DNA from: Kitagawia praeruptora
Taxonomy: Eukaryota > Streptophyta > Magnoliopsida > Apiales > Apiaceae
DNA: 64,000 nt
Direction: 5' to 3'
Assembly: GCA_037693485.1 (NCBI GenBank)
Contig: CM075344.1
Coordinates: 72,783,501 to 72,847,500, forward strand
Shown here: positions 58,178-64,000 of the stretch, piece by piece
Layout: each line of letters starts with the position of its first letter
Position numbering within the stretch: the first letter of the stretch is position 1
Program-made: the position numbers and the translations under genes
Notes under the pieces: model-generated
What the model saw: the letters and a program-made list of their open reading frames with translations, nothing else
What the model was told of the DNA's origin: nothing
Database searches by the model: none

Positions 58178-58732
58178 CTTATCATGATTTTTAAACGCGT
58201 TAGCGTTTAAAAATAAGGACGCCGGATTTAATTTTTAATTAAATTTTTTTAATTAAAAAATACAATTTTTATTAAATTTAGGGGTTCAACAATTAACTTT
58301 TGGGGTTCAACTTTTCAATTTTGGGTATTAGAAATATTCAAAATGACGAATAAAAAAAATATAATTTGAAATGGCTATTTGATTATAAGTTTTTTAATAG
58401 TATTTGAAAATACATATTTAGTAAAAATAAAAAATAAAAAAAAATTAGTCAGCATATATCCCTTAAAATAATGTTTAAAAAAAAAAAAAACTTCGCATGG
58501 CTGAAAACGCAGCTAAAACATGCGTTTCAGTTCGAAAACGCGTGTTTGGTCTATAACGCATGTTCTACATGCGTTTTCAGCCTGTAACGCATTTTATATA
58601 TGCGTTTTTGTAGAACGCACACTCTAACTGCGTTAAGAAAGTGCTAGTGTAGGGTAGTGTTTTGAGGGATTGCCATTTTGGACATTTTGATCAAAAATTG
58701 TGTCATTTTGGCACTTCACCCGGTATTTTGGG

Positions 58733-59836
58733 CATATTTTGGTGAAAATTAGGTATTTGTACCTTCACCCTATTTTTCATTACTTGGGCCCAAATAGAAT
58801 ATAACACATATTTATTCTAATTATTTTATCAATCCTTTTTCAGGATCTTATTGTTTAAAACTTATTATTAGAGGCCTATTTTTTTTCAAATCTAATTTAA
58901 TTGAAATATATGTAATTATTTTATTTAAGCACATTTCAAAACCTATTAAATATAAAATTTATCTTAATGAATTTAATATATTTAATTATATATTATAAAC
59001 AAAAAATTAACAGTAAATATTAAAATATTAAAAATAACTCGTACAACGTAAAATATAAATGTATTTTATATTAATATGAAATCAATAAATACATATGAAA
59101 ATTCGTTATTTACAAGTAATAAACGGTTGTAGAGTGTTATTTATAATTATTTTTTCTTCAAAGTTTTTGTAGTACATTTAAGTTTTAGTTGATTATAAAA
59201 AATAAAAATATTTATTGTAGTGATCGAGCATAAATCTTTGTGTATTATAATAACAGGAGATGGGAGAGAATTTCACTAAGAAGTTTTAATATATTTTCTT
59301 GATTTTTTAAATTTTTGATTTTGTAATTAAAATAATATCTTTGCGTTTAAAAGTATTTTAATTAGTAATTAATTATACATATTAAATATATAATAAGTAC
59401 ACTTTATTTTATATTTAATGTAAAATTTTAGCAATTTTTTTAGAACCTTATAATTATTATATTAATATAAAATAATAATTATCTGTATAAAAGTACAATA
59501 ATTTCAAGGTAAAACGATAAAATAAAATTATTTATATAGCCCATTTTTAATCCTCATTCAAAATCACCGCAACTTTTTCCGGTAACAATAAATAGACGAT
59601 TTTAACTTTTCGATGAATTCGTGATCAGTAACTATGAGAATCAAATACGGAAGTATATATAAATTTTCCAATTAACATCCACAATTTAAATACAAGTAAT
59701 ATTGTATAATTTACATTTACACATGAAAAAATTACATAGTGTATGACCAACTCGATTAAATTGAACAAACCCAACCTATTTCTTCACTGATTAAATCAAT
59801 TAAAAAGTTAAATATTCATTGTTCCATTGTATGGTG
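58733..59836. other. AT-rich intergenic stretch
   Basis: Very AT-rich, no coding potential, no long repeat that I can see apart from A and T runs. Confidence 0.6.
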
Positions 59837-60420
59837 TACTACAAGAAACAGCTCTATCAGCGACCGCATATCAGCGACCGCTCTCTGTAGCTGATAGGCA
59901 GTGGTCGCTAAAAGTAGTAGCAGAAAAATTGGTCGCAAGAAGACACTTTGCAACGGCTTTTCGTGACCGCTTCCTTAGCGACGGCCTTTGGTGACCGACC
60001 CGGTCGCAAAGATGAGTCAGCATCAGTAGGGCCAAAATCCACATGTCCGCGACTAACTCAGCGACGGAATGTGGTCGCTATTATTTGTGACTATATTTTG
60101 CTACAGATTACTGTAACTAACTATAGCGACTACATTAGCTACCGACCGCAGTCGCTATAGATTGCTACGATATTTTGCTACAGAATTTTTGTCGCTAAAG
60201 GCGGTATTTCTTGTGACAAACAATTGTTACTGTTATCCGTCGCTAATGTTTGCTACTAAATTTAGCTACCAAATTCTATCACTAAAATTAATATTTCTTG
60301 CGACTAACTATAGCTAAAGATTTCGGTCGCTAATTGTTGCGATGGTCTTTAGCTACCAATTTTCGGTCACTAAAAGTATTATTTGTGCGACAAATTTTAG
60401 CTACTGAAATCGGTCGGTGA
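59837..60420 (-). mobile_element. CACTA (En/Spm) terminal and subterminal region
   Basis: Begins TACTACAAGAAA (59837-59848), one base from the canonical CACTACAAGAAA end. It is followed by a dense array of AGCGACC/GGTCGCT motifs in both orientations, the usual subterminal transposase-binding repeats of CACTA elements. The form GTCGCTAAA...TATTTCTTGTG recurs near 60190, 60270 and 60360. The one near 60215 resembles an opposite end, so a 380-bp CACTA MITE (59837-60216) is an alternative reading. The gene at 60734-61938 points toward this end. Confidence 0.7.
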
Positions 60421-60733
60421 TAATGATTTTTCAAAATTTTGATTTTTTTGTTTTAGCAATTTTTTTTTGTTTTATACCTGTTTGTCCAAAACAATAGCAA
60501 CAATACAACCATCTAATTTGGCAAGACCTATTATAAACATTATAAAACATTTGCTCGAATCCAAATTAGCAAATCAGATTTATATAAAAATTCAAATATT
60601 TTTACATAATCTTTAAAACGAACAAGTCAACCATAGTTTGAGTATCATCCAAGTACTAAAGTACAGTACGGAATCATAAATGCAACAAAGTACTAATACA
60701 ACGGCAAATTACTGTGACAACTGACAAGACATC

Positions 60734-61938
60734 CTATGAAGATCCGCCAAACTCGTCATCACGATCATCATGTGATCCCTAAAAGTAACGAAACAAAAAA
60801 AGAATATTACTTATACATGGTATTTACATGACTATGTGTAACAAATTAACTCCTCCATTCAAGAAAATAAAGAACAGAAATTCAGGTAGCTTTACTAAAT
60901 ACAATACCTCATCGCCGCCCTGATGCTGCTGTGATGCTGCCGCTACTGCACGAGCCAGATCCTCGGGATCCATAGCCCCCAAATGGCCTGCCAGTTGAAG
61001 AAGAAGCTCGCGATTTTGACATATAGATTTCACACAATCAGCCGGAGTATGAACAGATGGTTGGCTCGATGATTGTGATGATTGTGAAGATTGTGTGCTG
61101 CATGTGGAGCCATAGATGGATGAGCGGCGTCTTTGTCCTTGCCCTTTCACATAATTCTTCTTGACAATAGACACTCTCTCCCACAAATCCTGATCAATCT
61201 GTGGACGTTCAGTGCCCTCAGGATACCGCTCGTCAAGTAAACGACGATAAGTATTCTGTTATCACATTAATGATTAAATAGTTAAATACAAATTGCTTAA
61301 ATTATAACATAAATTATGCATTAATAAAGTGATACTTATATTAATCTAAAGCAATCATAAGTGATACTTATGATAAGATGTCAGGTATATATGACAAGTT
61401 GGGCAGTTAATATGCTTCTTTTTTATTTGCAATCCCCTAAACTTTCCAACAATATATAGTATGCTAGGGCAAGGAATAAATTGAAAGTAAGAAATATAAC
61501 ATGAAAGAAGAAATTGATGCCAAATTTGTTGATTTGTCAAGTTATTTTGTTCTGTCATAGACTCCACTTGAAGTAGAAAAATTGGTGCGTTTGTGTGTAA
61601 CACACACACACACACACATCTATACATTAATGTAAATCATAAATTCAATATAAGTACACTTAAAACAAAAATCATTAAAATTTATTACCGTTATATTGAC
61701 AGCATCGGGCAGACCATCACGAGTTTCCACATACACATCCAACCAATCGATAGGGGCCTCAGACTGAGACTCCTGTACAAGACATAATCCCGATATTATG
61801 ATGTAATAAACATGTGATTTTTACAGTTCATGATTGTAGACAAATTAAAAATATTAATACATACCTTGACAGTCAGATGCTGCAGCTGGGAGATGCTGCC
61901 GCCCTTGTAAGTACCTTTGGCCTTCTCGCCACCTCCAG
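60734..61938 (-). pseudogene. CACTA-encoded protein, last four exons (Ptta/En/Spm type)
   Basis: Exons on the minus strand with GT...AG borders and matching phase: 61865-61938, 61689-61772, 60908-61255, 60734-60778 (stop TAG at 60734-60736). Joined, they read from GGGEKAKGTYKGGSISQLQH through ESQSEAPIDWLDVYVETRDG and LLDERYPEGTERPQIDQDLW to a serine/glutamine-rich part and DDEFGGSS. The WERVSIVKKNYVKGQ region is like the C-terminal part of the plant Ptta/En/Spm protein family. Upstream exons are not recognisable, so the element is probably truncated near 61980. No stop lies in the retained exons. Called partial, not clearly dead. Confidence 0.6.
61599..61618. repeat. CA microsatellite
   Basis: About ten CA units in an intron of the CACTA gene. 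Confidence 0.9.
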
Positions 61939-61981
61939 CTAAATACATTCTTTTACTATTACTAATCAAATGATCATGCAT

Positions 61982-62650
61982 GTCTGTTATGAGATAGACG
62001 TTGGCGTTTAAAAACGTTAATTAATTATATTTAATATTCAACAATTGTTATTATAAAATTATGTTGACATTGTAATTTCGTAAGTTAGAGGAACTTCATT
62101 TTTTTTATATAATTAATTTTAAATGACCAGATTTTAATGATTTTTAAATTCTTTTTTGTTTATTATTAGATTGGAGATGTACATATTTATTATAAGATTC
62201 AATATAAGAGTATTAGAATATGTGAGTACCATTTTGAACATGTGTCCATGAATTTAAATTTAATATTACATACAAAAAAGTTCTTATAAATGTTCATAAA
62301 AATTAATTAAATGAAAAGATACGGGTGTTGGATCACTCTAAAAAATATCAAGCATGACTTCAAAAAACTACATTTGAATTCTGTTTTGTTTATCATACAA
62401 TCAAGTTTATCGATAAGTTAAGTCAATCACACCTCTCCTCATATTTACATTTTGCTTCTTTTCATCATATAATCAAATTTATTAACAAACTAAGTAATCA
62501 CGTCTCTCATAATGCCATCGATAATAAAAAAGATTTAAAAATGTTATTTTTACTTATCCATGCCAAACTTTGCAAATGTTTATCAATATTGGATTTCAAA
62601 AACATTTTTTATGCGATAAAATACGTGTTATCAATATCTTCAAAAATAAG
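61982..62650. other. AT-rich spacer without recognised features
   Basis: No gene, no repeat ends seen. Separates the CACTA remnant from hairpin-array element C. Confidence 0.55.
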
Positions 62651-63360
62651 AAAAAATGCCCAAACTACACTATTTTTGCTTAGAACCTGCCCAAAATACC
62701 AATAGGCGGTGAGCTTCGTCTTTTTTGCCCACGGACTGTGCATGCTAAGCATGCGCGTCCTGGGATACGCATGTTGGAAATGCGCATCGCAGGACACGCA
62801 TCTCCGAGATGTGCAATGACGTCAGCTGACGTCATTTCTTCACAAACAACTCTGATGCTTAAACGGCCAAAAAATCTCCTCAAAATGGCCTCCCCCCGTC
62901 CATCACATTTCGGCCACCTCCACAAAAATTGAGGACACTCAAAATGATGCCCAGACCTGCCTACATCTTGCCATATTCATTTGTTGAGTTTTGGCCCCAC
63001 ATGGACGTGTACGAACAGATCTAAAAATGGGATCGGAAAAAAGCTTCGATTTGGATCTTTTTAATCCAGCGAAATAAATTAAAAATGAATAGTATAGACT
63101 TGTAAGAGGGTGAAAAGGCGATCAATTTGATATGTAGTATATGAATGCTCGATGCCAAAGAGTGAACGGATTGTTGTGGTGGCGTTCGAAGAAGATGAAC
63201 AGTGTTTGGCATACGCATGTTGGGCATGAGTATCTCCACCCACGCATCTTCAACATGTACGCATCTTCAAATTGCGTATACCGTGGGTAAAAATGACGGA
63301 GATCAGCGTCGGTAGACATTTTGGGCACGTGAAATTAAATGGTGGGTATTTTGGTTTTTC
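62651..63360. mobile_element. Hairpin-array element C (ACGCAT word), non-coding
   Basis: The ends carry GCCCAAAATACC (62689-62700) and its inverse GGGTATTTTGG (63344-63354), plus GCCCAAAC and TTTTGGGCAC partners. The core has paired words: GCATGCTAAGCATGC, ACGCATGTTGGAAATGCGCA and ACGCATCTCCGAGATGTGC near 62745-62815, and more at 63213-63282. A perfect 22-bp palindrome lies at 62815-62836, with TGACGTCA twice. Non-coding; same plan as elements A and B with a different word. Confidence 0.4.
62815..62836. repeat. Perfect 22-bp palindrome with two TGACGTCA sites
   Basis: AATGACGTCAG followed by its exact reverse complement. TGACGTCA is the core bound by many plant bZIP factors, so it could act as a regulatory site if transcribed DNA is nearby; no gene is adjacent. 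Confidence 0.8.
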
Positions 63361-63563
63361 ACCCCGAAAATAATATTATTAATATTAAAGAGGTTAATTA
63401 AAACATGTTTTTTCTTTACTAATTTTTTTCTCTATAATTCTTAAATATTTATGTTTAATTATATTGCACATAAGTTTCAATTTATCATATCAATTTCCAA
63501 ATAATAAAATTTAATGAATAATAATATTATGTAATTAATTTTTAAATGCATGGCTTTATTACA

Positions 63564-63781
63564 TACTACCTCTGTTCCAACGAATTCTTTACGTTTGGGA
63601 CATAGGGTTCGGCACGTATTTTAATCCTCTTATTAAGTATAATTCTATAATCTATTTTTATATTTTTTTCTTCTAAATAAAAATTTAATATTTAAATTTT
63701 GAAAAATAAATTATGAAATTATACTTTATATTCATCTTAAAATATATAAAGAAATGGATGTAATGGAAAGATAAATAGGTA
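63564..63781. mobile_element. Stowaway-like MITE, left part
   Basis: Starts TA (63564-63565) then CTACCTCTGTTCCAACGAAT, a Stowaway-type end. No matching right end is seen before a second Stowaway end at 63780, so the second one may have inserted into the first. Confidence 0.55.
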
Positions 63782-64000
63782 CTCCCTCTGTCTCAAAAAA
63801 CTCTTCCCATTTTGACTCGACACGTTTGCCAACGCACACTTTTAATTGTTAATATTTTTAATTTCGTATTAGTATTAAATATAAAAACTTCACTGTATTA
63901 AAGTACTCACAAATACGAATCAAACAAGATCACTCATGACTATATTTTATCTTATAGATTAGACGTAAATTAGTAATTTGTCTCTTGTTATGAACAGTTC
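63780..64000. mobile_element. Stowaway-like MITE, left part, continuing beyond the window
   Basis: TA followed by CTCCCTCTGTCTCAAAAAAC. The right end is outside the window. Confidence 0.55.

Larger units (their letters stand above)
46711..58732. mobile_element. Hairpin-array element B (AACGCATG word), split by a SIRE element
   Basis: Inverted ends of about 90-100 bp match imperfectly: AAAATGGCACAAAATTGGGG and CACTAGCACTTTCC on the left; the complements lie at 58640-58715. Removing the insertion at 47003-58054 leaves about 1 kb of non-coding DNA. Its right part is a chain of palindromes: a telomere-like one (58114-58177), TTTTTAAACGC with its complement (58188-58213), and four to five stems built on AACGCA/TGCGTT (58505-58635). 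Confidence 0.45.

Noticed and set aside
62680..63328. Frames of 60-80 codons over element C on both strands
   Set aside because: They overlap on opposite strands across the hairpin words; symmetric words keep both strands open.

Overview
This is a repeat-dominated stretch of a plant nuclear genome, almost certainly a eudicot. The evidence is Copia (SIRE-type) and Ty3 (Tekay/Del chromovirus and Tat-like) LTR retrotransposons primed by plant initiator tRNA-Met or a TGGCGC-type primer site, a MULE, a CACTA (En/Spm) gene with introns, and Stowaway and hAT MITEs. I found no host cellular gene, rRNA, tRNA or CRISPR. The species cannot be fixed from the sequence.

Layout. 1-1185: LTR/leader-like remnant. 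1186-9779: minus-strand Tat-like Ty3 element with decayed gag-protease-RT. It is full of a GGGCGCGCCC-type palindrome and has one truncated LTR. 9780-10407: fragment of another Ty3 LTR. 10408-43751: the downstream half of a plus-strand SIRE-type Copia element ('host' element), holding its extra ORF and 3' LTR. Two insertions split that ORF. The first is a complete Tekay/Del element (13012-26396; TSD CTGAA, 3.49 kb LTRs). The second is a minus-strand gag-only Copia-like element with three LTRs and two internal regions (27225-41435; TSD AAGAA). Each internal region carries the same older nested Copia remnant. Removing the insertions restores the host reading frame at both sites. 43752-45464: MULE transposase pseudogene and AT-rich repeats. 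45465-46725: Stowaway MITE, then a hairpin-rich element containing a hAT-like MITE. 46711-58732: second hairpin-rich element, split by a complete minus-strand SIRE-type Copia element (47003-58049; TSD ATTCT). That element has gag-pol, an intact 1031-residue extra ORF, a small antisense ORF with its own TATA box, and a Mutator-like MITE. 59837-61938: CACTA terminus and the last four exons of its gene. 62651-63360: third hairpin-rich element. 63564-64000: Stowaway pieces.

How the parts work together. The elements that encode gag-pol carry in-frame stops that are mostly explained by C-to-T change in CG or CAG contexts, as expected from methylated, silenced DNA. Several are non-autonomous and would depend on proteins in trans. 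The less ordinary signals are: (1) each family has its own short word, repeated in its LTR, its UTR and sometimes its coding sequence; (2) eleven TTCnnGAA heat-shock-type sites lie in the host SIRE 3' LTR; (3) a possible spliced accessory protein is encoded across the Tekay LTR/leader; (4) the three hairpin-array elements look related in structure but not in sequence.
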